From Pseudeuparius sepicola (lineage: Eukaryota > Arthropoda > Insecta > Coleoptera > Anthribidae), in assembly GCA_963920635.1 (NCBI GenBank), contig OY987304.1, positions 30,752,365-30,816,364 on the forward strand: a stretch of 64,000 bases of DNA, given 5' to 3'. How positions within the stretch are numbered: the stretch's first letter is position 1; every line of letters begins with the position of its first letter. The translations under genes were made by a program, and so were the position numbers. Positions 1-11,900 of the stretch are shown here, piece by piece. Below the pieces are notes generated by a model. That model saw nothing but the letters and a program-made list of their open reading frames with translations, searched no databases and was not told the origin of the DNA.

Positions 1-764
1 GACGTTTTTAGAGTCGTTTTTATAGTCGCTTAGACGCTATAAGCTTTTTTTCTTGGTAGGATAATGGACAGTCAAAAATGAACATTGTTGTATTTTTTAA
101 TTTTCATTATTGAAGAACATGTTGCATGCCCTCATTTTATTCCATATATAGACCGTTTAAGGGTTTTAAACCCTTAATTCCACCTTTTTCCACATGCTAC
201 ACTTATACCTTTGGGTTTTCGAAGTCGGAATAGTATAAAAATCATACGGTGAACATGACATAAGTGAGAATTAGTACCTTTTTTTTTGTTGCTGGGTGGA
301 ATTTTAAACAGGAAACGCGTTGTACAAAATCCGATTTTGCAGCTAGCCTTTCAACTTGATAATCGTGTGACGGGATATTTTTAAAAAACTAGTAAACTTT
401 GCACCTCTTATATTTTAGTCAAGTAATTTAAAACAGGGCCTGGCTTTCTCGGAATTGAAGTCGGGACCTTCTTTAAAATTTACTTACCTAGATGGTTATA
501 AACTGGTTAATTTATGCCCCAAATTTAATGTCCACTTTCCTTTTGAGCAGTCTCTAAATATACGAATATATATTTTTGATACATCCTTAGGTAATGTAGT
601 CAAGAAAATGTATACACTCATATGTATCTCATATCTATTCTTTATTACACTTTTCCTACAAATTTTTTATCGCCAGTACCGATGAGATCAGCGTGCTCGT
701 TTCATAGGCGCTTATTCCGACAAAGAGAAAGTACTTTTTTCCGAGGAATTACATCACGTACATA
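1..764. other. AT-rich, nothing recognised
   Basis: No ORF with family features, repeat or splice pattern seen. Confidence 0.5.
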
Positions 765-789
765 TTGCAAGCTGGTATTTTTTCTATAG

Positions 790-990
790 GTGTTAGGTTT
801 TTATTAGTTGCGAGTCTCGACATGTCTCGGCGTCGCGGACGCAAAAATACGCAGGCAGAGGTGGTAGCAAAAATCCATGCATGGCCGCGGCTAAAGGTCG
901 ACAGGGGGACGTCATGGCTTAATTATGATTTAGGGTTTTTATTAGTTGCGAGTCGTGACATGTCGCGGCTGGAGCGAAGGTCAACGGTCG
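790..990 (+). repeat. short direct repeat, 138 bp apart
   Basis: The words TTATTAGTTGCGAGTC and GACATGTC followed by CGGC recur at about 801 and 939 in a GC-rich block just before the B-box repeat. The 91-codon ORF over it is an accident of composition. Confidence 0.5.
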
Positions 991-1084
991 GAGGGATAAT
1001 GACGAAAGCCGGGCACCTTCGGCAGGGTTGGGAGCGGTAGCGGATGTGAGTCATCCACCTTGCACCCGGCTGCGATGCATTCGC

Positions 1085-1757
1085 AGAAATACTACTGTCG
1101 GCTGTTTGGCGTTGGAATGATGGTTATTGTTCGAATCCGGGTAAGGTATTTTATTGTTAATAGTAATTTTTTAATTTAGTCGGGGCCTGCGGTACACATC
1201 GTTAAAGGGACCTGCTGAGTCTACAGAGACCGGCGAGGCCTGCGGGAGCCAGTGGAGCCCTGCTACAACAGCGCGTCGAGATTATTGCCCCACTGCCAAG
1301 CATTTCCTAGAATTTTACTTACATGTAGAGTGTTTGGCTTTGGAATGTGGGCTAAGGTTCGAATCCTGGTAAGATATTTTATGTTTAATAGTAATTTTTA
1401 ATTTAGCTGGGGCCTGCGGTGAAAGTCGTTAAAAGGGGCCTCGGGGTCTGCTAAGTCTGTAGGGACTGGTGGGACCTGCGGGAGCCAGCGGAACCCTGCT
1501 AAAAACAGCGCGTCGAGATTATTACCCCACTGCCATGCATTTCCTAGAATTTTACTTACATGCCGAGTGTTTGGCTTTGGAATGCGGGCTAAGGTTCGAA
1601 TCCTGGTAAGATATTTTATTTTTTAATAATAATTTTTAATTTAGCTGGAGCCTGCGGTGAAAGTCGTTAAAGAGGCCTGCGGGGCCTGCTAAGTCTGTGG
1701 GGACCGGTGGGGCCTGCGGGAGCCAGCGCAACCCTGCTAAAACAGCGCGTCGAGATT
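1085..1757 (+). repeat. tandem repeat (three ~230-bp units) with Pol III B-box
   Basis: Three units, 228 and 237 bp apart, each with the core GTTCGAATCC (near 1129, 1356 and 1593; the last two in full GGTTCGAATCC, a perfect tRNA B box), an AT-rich linker, and a GC-rich half with GGGCCTGCGGG-like words. The last unit stops at 1757. Probably a tRNA-derived SINE amplified in tandem. Confidence 0.7.
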
Positions 1758-4380
1758 GGCCGCGACTTCGTCGCGCGTATTAGTACCTACTGCATAGTTG
1801 GGTGAAAAAGTGAGGTTATGGTACGATTTCGGCGCAAAAATCTCTTATGGGCGATTAACATGGGAATCGTGAGGCCGAACTCTCATAGCTTATCTACTAA
1901 ACAATATCTACGTATTATTTACATTATCTTTGTTTACTTGTTACATCACAAATAAACGTGAATGTCTCTTAAATTGAAGTCCTTCATTTGAGTTGAGGGC
2001 AAAATATCCATCACTATTGAACCCCATTTTTACCTCTAAACTTGTAAGATATGCTTACCTAACACTTTGATTAAACCTGATGTTTATTATTTTCCTTAAG
2101 ATATTTTTAACTTACCAATATTTTATACTAATTGGTTATGTAAACTAAACTATAGGTGATTAAGGTATTCATCCAGGTACTTATTACTCATAGAAAAAAT
2201 TACAATTTATTTCGAGAACTACACACAGGCAAACAGAAACAGGCCAGTGGATAACAAGAAAAGAAAGATCAAATTTAGGTAGAATAAATAGGTACTTAAT
2301 TAAGATATGCCTAACACTTTTACAAAAATGTTCTGTTTACTAGTAATAATTATGAAGTGAAGATGGTTTGGGGTTGATATAGGTATAGAGCAAGAGCTAA
2401 AGCAAAACCCAAATTTTTCAGAAAATAGAAACCCGCCCCGAACCACCGGGTTTTACCAGAGATCTTTACAATTCATTTCCAGTAATCCAACGATTTACTG
2501 GCACACTTTCCACCCGACCATATCACAATTCGTAAACGTTGCCTTCAAATTTGCACTGGATAACATAGGTAATTCATTCTTAGCATATTGGTAATATAAC
2601 CAGAAAACCAAAACGAAAATGTCATTCGCGTTCGGATCATTTGCACCTAAAATAATACACCTGGGCCCCTCAAATTGAAAAAAAAAACATACCTACATGA
2701 AGGTGAAACTATCACAAAGTTTTATTTCTTAGTAATTAAAAACAAAAAAGTTTTTAAATCAAAAATATATCTGCAGACTGTCCAACTGTAAAACTCAACA
2801 AATTCGTAAAATCTTCATTCTTGAAGATAATCGCCTGAACTTCTTTTTGTTCGAAAGGCATTCAAAGGCCGCTTCTTTTGACCTCTTTACCATTTTTAAA
2901 ACGCAAACCCAGGGCGGCGGGCTGCTCGAAAATTTGATCACACAGCCTGCTTAATCAAAACAGCCCGAAACCCCTATATATACTAAATTTAACAAAAAAC
3001 AGACAGGTAAGTAGTTCCATTCTAAAGGGTGTTTAAGAAAAATAATAATTTTAAAGGCATATCTGCCAAGTCAAAAGTGTGCCATGGAATCCCCTCAAAA
3101 CAGTCGAATGGTCAACAGGACCACTCAAAGTTTTGGTGTGCAAAGGTCCAATACAAAATATACAGGGTACCTCAAAGTACCTACTGAATTTTTGGAACTT
3201 TTATATGGGTAAAAAATCGAGTATATCAAAACTGCCCCAGACACTATAAACGAACTAAGTAAAAAAATATACAGAAGCCTGCCAATATATGCATCGTCTT
3301 AGACAGTGACTTTGTTGAGAAAGGTCCAATAATTTAAATTGTTTTTATTTGTTGGTTGGCTTTTTGTTCAGCAATAAATTTAAATTACTTTTGAATTTAC
3401 TAATATTTTTTCAATGGCCCAGCACTCATGACCTGTGTATGAAGGTTCATAAAAATTTTCAGTATTTTGACGCAGGCGTTTTTAAACAACCTCCTCGGCC
3501 AAAAAAGTGGACTTATACGCATCTTACAATGTAAATAACTATTTTGCTAGTATAGATAGGTATATAATTAAGTAATAGGTAGGTGTAGGTATTTCTCAAA
3601 TTTGTTTAAAAAATCTGTACAAAGTCATACCAAGACTTTTATAATTTTCTGTTTCAGTTAAACTATTTTAATTTGGAGGGAATTTCGATGTAATTTTATA
3701 ATTTTCTGTTTCAGTTAAACTATTTTAATTTGAGGGGAATTCCCCCCAAATTTCTAAAAAATTTCGCCTCCGGTGTATTTTAATAAACAACCACATCCTG
3801 TTAATAACTGCTTTTAAAAATCGATAAGCTTATTATGGTAACATCAGGCATCATATTCTATAGACATAATGTAGCTTTTCGATTTCGATTGGACATGATA
3901 ATTTAAGGATGTGGCAAAAAATTTGTAAGCATTTCTAGGTACCTTTTCTACTAACTTAGGTACTTATAGGTCAAGAATGTTAAATCTGGTTTAACGTTCT
4001 TGCTTATAGGTACCTATTTTTACTTCCATTTCACTCAAGGAGCATTCTGATGAGTGTGTCTGCCTGTCTTTTCTGTAAAAGAAAAAAATGACCTACATAT
4101 TTCTTATAGTTATTGCATATTTAAATCATGGTTTCCACAGTAGTTGTAGAGCATATATACTTTCAAAAACCATTATAAATCCACATTTTGTACTTTTTAA
4201 GATAAGTATCGATTTTGACTAATTTGGGGTAGCTCCATCTTTGGATCTAGCAGTCTAGCACACAGAAAATCTAGCGTATATTTTCTGTGGTCTAGCACAT
4301 CAGATACAAGTAAAAACAGATAAATACTATTTAAAATGGTACCTATGTGGATTATTCAAGCAAGTATGGTTTAAATAAGT
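1758..4380. other. intergenic, one small duplication
   Basis: AT-rich with scattered TAGGTA/TACCTA words. Only the 57-bp duplication at 3638-3750 stands out. Confidence 0.5.
3638..3750. repeat. 57-bp tandem duplication containing a splice-acceptor-like tract
   Basis: ATAATTTTCTGTTTCAGTTA occurs at 3641 and 3698, each followed by AACTATTTTAATTTG. The word TTTTCTGTTTCAG would be a good 3' splice site. Confidence 0.75.
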
Positions 4381-4427
4381 TACTTGGAACAGTATAAAAA
4401 CCTTTGAATTTTATACGGGTGATTTCT

Positions 4428-4700
4428 ATGCTGATAAGTCTGGTATTTATACCATTAGCAGAGCATGGTAAATGCTATGAAATAGATCGCGCCCCGTATA
4501 TCACTGTGTTCCAAGTGAGTTCATTTATATTTTACCAGGGTAGCTCGAGAACAGGCGCCTCGGCAATAAAATACGAGACAAAAAACTTTTTTACACATCA
4601 TATTAGACCGCACCTGGTATTAGCAGGAAAAACAGATGAAGGAGACAGAGACGATAGATATTGTAGTAAAAACAAGTGCTTACATGCTCGCCTAATATAA
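4428..4700 (+). CDS. hypothetical small protein, 90 residues
   Basis: ATG at 4428, with a TATAAAA word at 4392-4398. It begins MLISLVFIPLAEHGKC, weakly signal-like. A possible intron inside (CAA|GTGAGT ... TTACCAG) would remove 11 codons and keep the frame. No family recognised; it may be chance. Confidence 0.22.
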   Translation: MLISLVFIPLAEHGKCYEIDRAPYITVFQVSSFIFYQGSSRTGASAIKYETKNFFTHHIRPHLVLAGKTDEGDRDDRYCSKNKCLHARLI

Positions 4701-5382
4701 TATCTTCAATACTTGCTTGGGTTATTACACTGTTCGACGGCTGGCCACTTTGTGCAGCGAAATGCGGTGAATAGGCGTGCCCGTTCAGATCGGTACCTAC
4801 TTGCGCAAATAGTTATAATCGATATGGCTTGGCTTTTTAGAGACCTTTTGACAATATTGTCAAAATTTTTACATAGTGAGTATGTGTGGTAGTAGAGTAT
4901 GGTTGGTCTTCTCATTGTATCATGGTTAATATAAGGTTATAAGCATGCATTTTAAACTTTTAGTTTGTTTTTATACGCTCATGTATATAGTGATGTAGTT
5001 TTTATAATGGAATGATTAAAGAACAGTGTTCTAGAAACAAGTGTAGGAAGTAGGAAAAAACAGAAAAATCGGAGAAACGACAGATTTCATGCAAAAACCG
5101 ATAAGTAGTTTATTCCAATAGTCAGATTTTTTAAAAAGTGTTGGAATTTCACTCTACAAGTTTTCCCCCCATCGACAAAGTCTATCTACGTCTATCTATC
5201 TGCTTCACCTACTAAATATTATGCAGCAATCAAAAAATGCTTGAGGATATATATTTCCAGAATGTTAAAATGCACGAAGTTATCGAAGAGAGTAAATGGA
5301 TACAGATTTTGTAAATTTTGTATAAATTAGATATTTCTTTAATAAAAAAGCAATACAAAAACATACATAATATAATAGATTA

Positions 5383-5939
5383 TCACTGTATTGAAGACTT
5401 GAGAACTTCATTGCAATACTGTTTCTCCACTGCCCCGAATTTGCAGAAAATCACAACAGAAGCTTGTAAAACTTGCTTAACACTTTTGTGCAATCCTGGT
5501 GATCTCAGGTTATTTAAAACCTCTCCGAAAAATGCGTGGCAAGGGGTTTTGCTAATTATCCTAAATCCTTCTTCATCCGACAGTACTATGCCAAAGGGTA
5601 GTTTCTGTATGTTCAGTTTCTCCATTTTTATAAAGTTTTGTAGTTTGATTCTATCTCTGTTCTCCCTTTCTGCCAACGAAAAGCTCGAATTTGACGATTT
5701 ACCGTTCAAACTGAAACTGACCCCACCATATTGCCATAGTTGCAAAACTCTGAGGGCGAAGATTCTCAAGTCATCGTCCAAATATCGCCACATCAGTCGT
5801 AAAGGAGAACTAGAGAATGCCTGGGAATACGTTGTATTTTCCAGAATAATTTGGGGGTAACTTCGAATGATTTGCTCGATTGTTTTTGGTTTCTCAGTTG
5901 TTAAGATTGGTTCTTCCAACTTTGAGATGTATAGAATAC
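5383..5939 (-). CDS. galactosyltransferase-like gene, exon 4 (catalytic-like domain)
   Basis: Acceptor TTTGTAG, then 557 bp to TGA. It holds all the family-like motifs named in the gene entry. An overlapping plus-strand ORF (5318-5860) is a shadow. Just upstream (5940-6010), another frame reads GKCSISGLAFAYLPNLTN, which can be aligned to the family's CSVESAA region with a one-base shift. That leaves a frameshifted pseudogene as an alternative to splicing. Confidence 0.55.
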
Positions 5940-8900
5940 CTACAAAAATTTGTCAAATTAGGCAAATATGCAAAGGCGAGCCCGGAAATGCTGCATTTCC
6001 CAAAGAATTGTTTGAAATCACAAAGATATCGGTCCTAGCTCAGGCTCAGACCAAGCTGGGTTTTGGAATTCGTTCTGTTTATAAATTCAAATGGCCTTGT
6101 CGTTTGCTTTTTGACGTTCCGTTGGGCATACAGAAAGCTACACAGAAAGCTATACAAAACTTGAGGCGGTCAGGTATATTAGGTAGGGCGATAGGGCACA
6201 ATACACAGGGTGTTCCTTAATGACATGTCAATATTTAAGTGGGTAATTCTTGGACCCATTTTAGGAAAAAACTTCATATGAACGTATGTCGTAAACGTCC
6301 TAACTTTTAAGATTCAGGGTGGTAAAGTTTTCAGAAAAAAATCTTTTTTATAATAACTGTGACACTATTGTAGATATGTTTATGAAATTTGGTACACGTC
6401 TTCTATGCATCAAGACGCATTTTCTGATGTACAAACAATTTTATTATTTTTACCAGTGGCGTCCGTGAGGAATGTGGATTGAATATTTTTGAAGAAAAAA
6501 TGGTAAGCCAATGATACTTATCTTAAAATAATTTTTTTTTAGATTTCCCATTCATTTCTGAGCAAATTTGATCTCTTGATTTTGTTTCATCCGACGCATA
6601 GTTTCACTTAAAAAAATAAAAATCCTTTTACTTCAGGGTCAAGTCGCTAAAAGTCTGATGCGGTGACTGTTGTGTGGAAATAGTATTTTTCTTTCTTTTT
6701 TCATGCTATTGAATTCGTTTAATATTAAATGTTAATTAATTTAGTAATAAGCAACTGATTTTACTTCAGAAAAAAGTAAAAAAAACTTTCAATTACCCAA
6801 TAAATACCACATTAGAAAATTTTATCACCCTGTATCTCAAAAGTTAGGACGTTTACGACATACGTTCATATGAAGTTTTTTTCTTAAAATGGTTCCAAGA
6901 ATCACCCCCCGAAATATTGACATGCCATTAAGGAACACCCTGTATGTAGGTATTTTATTTTTTCAGATGGATAAAATATTCCTAGTACCTACATTTTCTG
7001 ATGACGAATGCTGTTGTCAAATATTGACATTTGGCATTAGAATTAAAAAAGTACGGGCACTGGTTAGTTAGTCTATAACTCGTTAAACAATATACTCGTG
7101 CATTTGAAAGCACTGCAATATGCCTCATGGCGTAACTTGCTGCACAATATACTCGTCCCTATGTTATTTGCCGCCTTAGTGCAAACCAAATTTTGCCGCC
7201 TACAGCCAAAGAAATTTAATTGGTACAAAAATTACCAGTTTTTTTTAATAAATATTTATGAGAACCGTACCAACGGTATGAAGCGCCTGTGGCAAGTGTC
7301 CAACTTGCGTCTCACCCAATAATGACAAAAAAATTAACATGTTAAATTTTTCTAATTGCTTATACAATAATGTAAGTAAGATTATAGAATAAGATGATAT
7401 GTAAAATGTAGAGATATTTCTTTACTTAAAGCGAGTAGGTTGCCTCAGATAATATGGGCCCGATCATGGTTATTTAATAAAGAAGTTGTGGTTAATTTTT
7501 AATTTTAATAGGTACATACAACCCGTCCCACGAACATATATTATTATTTACTATTTTTTTGGCAAAAGTCTTTTGACAAATTTGAAAAGTGCCGTTCTAA
7601 AAATCAAAGGAGGTGGTAAATTTCTTAATTGGGTCTTGCACCTCACCTTTAGCTTTAAAAATTCCGACCCCGGAGCCCCGAGCCGAAATAACTTATAGCT
7701 GTAGCTCGGCGAAAAAGGGCAATTTCTGACAGTTTTCGGACTTTGGCTTTTAGGTAACGGGAAATGCCCACCAATCATGTAAAAAATATGCGCCCCACCT
7801 GCGTTGGTCGTTTTTTTCGCCAAAAATCCTTAATTATAGCTGGAAAGGGGAAAAAGTTTCGCTAAATATGTCGACCCGTTCTTCGGCCATCTCGCCATAC
7901 CGTCAGATCTCTCGAAAAACGAGTTTGAAATTTTTTTGTACTTGGCATCAAACGGTATATGGCACTGGCTGTATACCGGGACTTCGCACACAACTCGCAT
8001 CCCCGAGGTCCAGATTTGCCCCCGTCTTTCGCGCCGTATTTAACAACAGAGGATTTTCCAGGCCCCGGAAATACGCCTATCGGATTTATAAAGGACCAAT
8101 AATAGGGACCCTTTTTTTTATTGTTGCTTTATGGGCCTTATTTCCTATTTTGTATAATCATATGAGAGTAGATTTGCCTAAAAATTAACCACCACTTCTT
8201 TAAATAACAATGATCAGTCTACATTTTACATAACATATCTTATTCTATAATCTTATGAGAGTTGAAATCATGCGGCCGGCTCTCATGAAGAACATTTTTA
8301 TTCATATTAAATGACGTTGTGATTGGCTGAGCTTTTCGCCTTATGTGAACGCGGGCTAGGATAGGAGTGTAAGAAAGAGAGGGAGTGAGATGGGTGCGAA
8401 ATAATAGGTGTCTGCCTAATGGGGAACTTGCACAAAAATTAAATTTGAAAAATATTACTTTCAAACGTAATTTATTGCCATTAAATGAACCACAGTTCAC
8501 AAAAAAACTCATTTTTTTATTTTTATGTAATAAATATAAGCAATTAAAAACTGCATAATTCAAATCATTCTTGTAACGCGCCCTCCTTGGTTGTGATGTC
8601 AAGTAGCTTGAGGCCAAGGCCTACTATAAAGACAGGCCCTGGCGCACAAAAATCACGTGACCATCTTAGTCAGACGTTACATGTCATTTGTCACATAACT
8701 GAAAGCGACAGCTTGGGTTTTGAGAAGTTTTCAATGTTTAAAGTGTTTTTAAACGTCTTAGTTTATATTTTAGAAACAAGTTTGCGTCTAGTGCGCGTGT
8801 GTCCTGGCGGAGGGGAACCGCCCAGGTGTTATTATGGCCTCTGGGTGTCTGGGTGGGAGTCGTGCCGTCCAAGAGTATTGGTGCCGCTCGCACCGACGCG

Positions 8901-11900
8901 ACGCGACGCGTGAGCGCTGTAAGGGGAATTCTCGCCCGAACCACAGAATAAGGAACCCGGAATGGACTTTTATGGACATGGGACAGTATTAGTATTGGAC
9001 AGTGGAGCCTGAGACACAGAGGGGTGAACTGCTTACGGGAGATCCGCGAGTAATTCAGACGGACGGTCCGGGTGGCTGGAAGCCGTTCCCGTTGACCACG
9101 TTCGGGTTTGTGTATTTTGTATTTACCATTCACCTTGTGCGAAATAAATCAGTGTTGTAACGTACTCGAGGATTTTCGTTGTCGACCCACGCCCTGATAT
9201 GGTTTCTATTCGGTCTTTCACGCTGCCGATCAACTGAGACCTCGTCAATATTTACAGTATACCTACTGAGGTTAGTTTTCATTTCTATTTCGTAAAAAAT
9301 AACCTAAATACCAAATATTGGGTCTGTTTATATTATATTTATACATATTACAAAAGCCAGGAAGAAAGTGTCGCCATAACAAACATTTGTTTTGCCTCGG
9401 GATGAAAATTTCCTCCAAAAATATATTCGTCAAATCCCAACTGAGATTTAATTTCTAAAAAACCCTTAAGTATGTGTGGCTAACACATTTTCAAGAAAGT
9501 GAAACAATAATTAAAGCGGACAAATGTATTGTGGGAGGAAAATACCTATACAGAACATCACCTAAGCTAAAGGAAGGTGATGTCCCAACAATTTTTGAGA
9601 ATGTGCCAAAATATTGTGAGTGCAATGCCGTTTAACTCTCAGCCTAAAACAGCTGAGGCAGGTTGAAAATTTTGAAAAAACAATTAGAGAAAGCTTGGAT
9701 GCACAAAACCAATAATGTAATAGATGAAAGAAAACTTGCCAAATTGTTACGAAATTTGTTTTTTCTACTTATCTCCAAAAATGCCTTTCATTATATAGAA
9801 CTAAGTTGGTCACGTGACTACGCGATTATGCGTTAGCGTCGTGGCCTGTCTTTATCGTTGGCCTCGACTTGAGGCGCCACCACCATGTATAGACTAATAT
9901 GGGTGGCACATGTAAACAAACTACAGCACCACGCAAGCTTTGTTTAGAAAGACCAAACGAGAACGTCCTATCCTTGTCTGTCCGTCTTGATATTGTTGAT
10001 AACGTTTGAAAAGTGTGTGCTGAATTAAATAGTTATTTACATTGCGAGATGCCTAAACGTACTAATTTTTTGTCCTGAGCAGCAAGTGTCACGTTTCTGA
10101 CAGCAAATGAAATCCCACGTACCGAGACCTACATCAGAGCCCTCTGTAAATGGGTCGCCAAACTGTTTATTTTAACGTTCAATTTTCATTCTTATCTTCT
10201 CTAATTCTGTGTAGCTGTCATTCCTGTCACTGCCTTTTGATCGATCGAGCTATTTGACGTCACGATCATTCCCGCGCTTTTCATATCGTTTCAAATGAAT
10301 AGCTCGCGGTCACAACTTTAATTATTTATTGCAAATTAAATATTGCGATTTGAGGGCTAATATTTGGTATGTGCTCTTTCTATAGATAGGCAAATATATT
10401 AAAGAACTAAAAAAAATTGTTCAAGTTCCCCATTGTCAGGAGACGAAAAACGGCCAGTGACAATCGGTGTTGATTCATGTATTTACGTAGAGAACCTACC
10501 TAAAAGGCGATCGAGTTGCGGCCGTGGAGGGCGCCTTTTTCTATACGCCCTCGTTTACGTTTACGCGTTGAGTGAGGAATAATCACTCAACGGTTTACGG
10601 CACTGGTATTTATGCTCAAACATTAAATTATCAAACCTGTTAATAAAAAATAACGTTCTGAAAAACGAACATCACTAAAAACCGCATAGAATTCTTAAAT
10701 AAAAAAAAAACAAAATTCCAAACAAACATCTTTCTCGCCTTTATGTGCCCGTCACTAAACGCAAGTGAAACATAAACACAAGTTGTTGCATGGCTAGAGC
10801 GTGATACGCACGTGATCGGTTTGCTATTGGCTAGCCGGCAATAAAATCTGACCCGGCGGGCGAGTGCAGCGAATCGGTGCTTCTTACAGAGGTGTATTGA
10901 GTTGCAAGTGGACCTTTATTTTTTCCGATATAATTCTTTCGCTGTTTATTAATTGTTGGAGCTGCGATTTGTGTTAATAGTAGAAATTTGCAAGTAAGTG
11001 AATGACTAGATGTGCCATAAAAGTTTGTTTTTAAAGTTCTTAATACTGGGGCATATTATTTTAATTTTTTATATTATAAAATTCATAGAGATCGTCCTTA
11101 ATGCGGCCCTGCCTCTCATTAGCCCTCAGAATTGTCCACGTGCTTCCATCGTGTAAATGTTAACGCGCCACTTGCACCTAGTTTGAATAGAGTGTAGGCA
11201 CGAACATTATATTATCCAAGGTGAAGTGCACTTGAAGGCACTTGCACGGTATAGGCTTTGCATCGTGCCACAACGTGTGCACTTACATAACATACAATAT
11301 GTCCCATTGCTTAACTTGCTTCACAGAATATCTATATATATCTATCTTTACTATTCCGGAGGCCCACTTGGTTGTAAAATATATGATTTATCATACATTT
11401 TCGTTTGGACTTTTTTAAAGGACATATAAAATGCCTATACTTACCAGTTTCATTTTCTGGGGATAATATATTATTATTATTTGCTCTACTGTGCAACAAA
11501 ATATCCAGTAAATTCCTTATTCCCATATTAAATCCAATTTTATTATCTTCGATCTTTCGTTTGCTCCTTCTTTCGATAAATTTGTATTTTCTAAGTAAAG
11601 GGTGCGTTGTAGAATGATTTGTTGTGTTCTCTTTAATTTTTTTTAAAGTCACGTTTTTTTCGGATACAATTTTCTGCGTTGGTGCCAGATGTCCATGAAT
11701 AGATTTATCGTCATTAGGTTGGTAAATATGATTGTGTATTATAATCAAATGTGTTTTGTAGTTGGGATATGTCTGTAAAATTTTTTCTAAAACCTAAAAT
11801 AATAGTTAACTGTTGTATTAAATTGCAAATATGTAGGTATAATCCTTTTTTAGCTGATTAGTACACTTTTTAGTGAAATTGGCCATTGCTATGCCCTAGT

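Noticed and set aside
5318..5860. 180-codon plus-strand ORF
   Set aside because: Antisense shadow of the galactosyltransferase-like exon, with no family features.
8738..9133. 131-codon minus-strand ORF in the hAT-like element
   Set aside because: Not kept in the second copy at 52252, so it is not the transposase.
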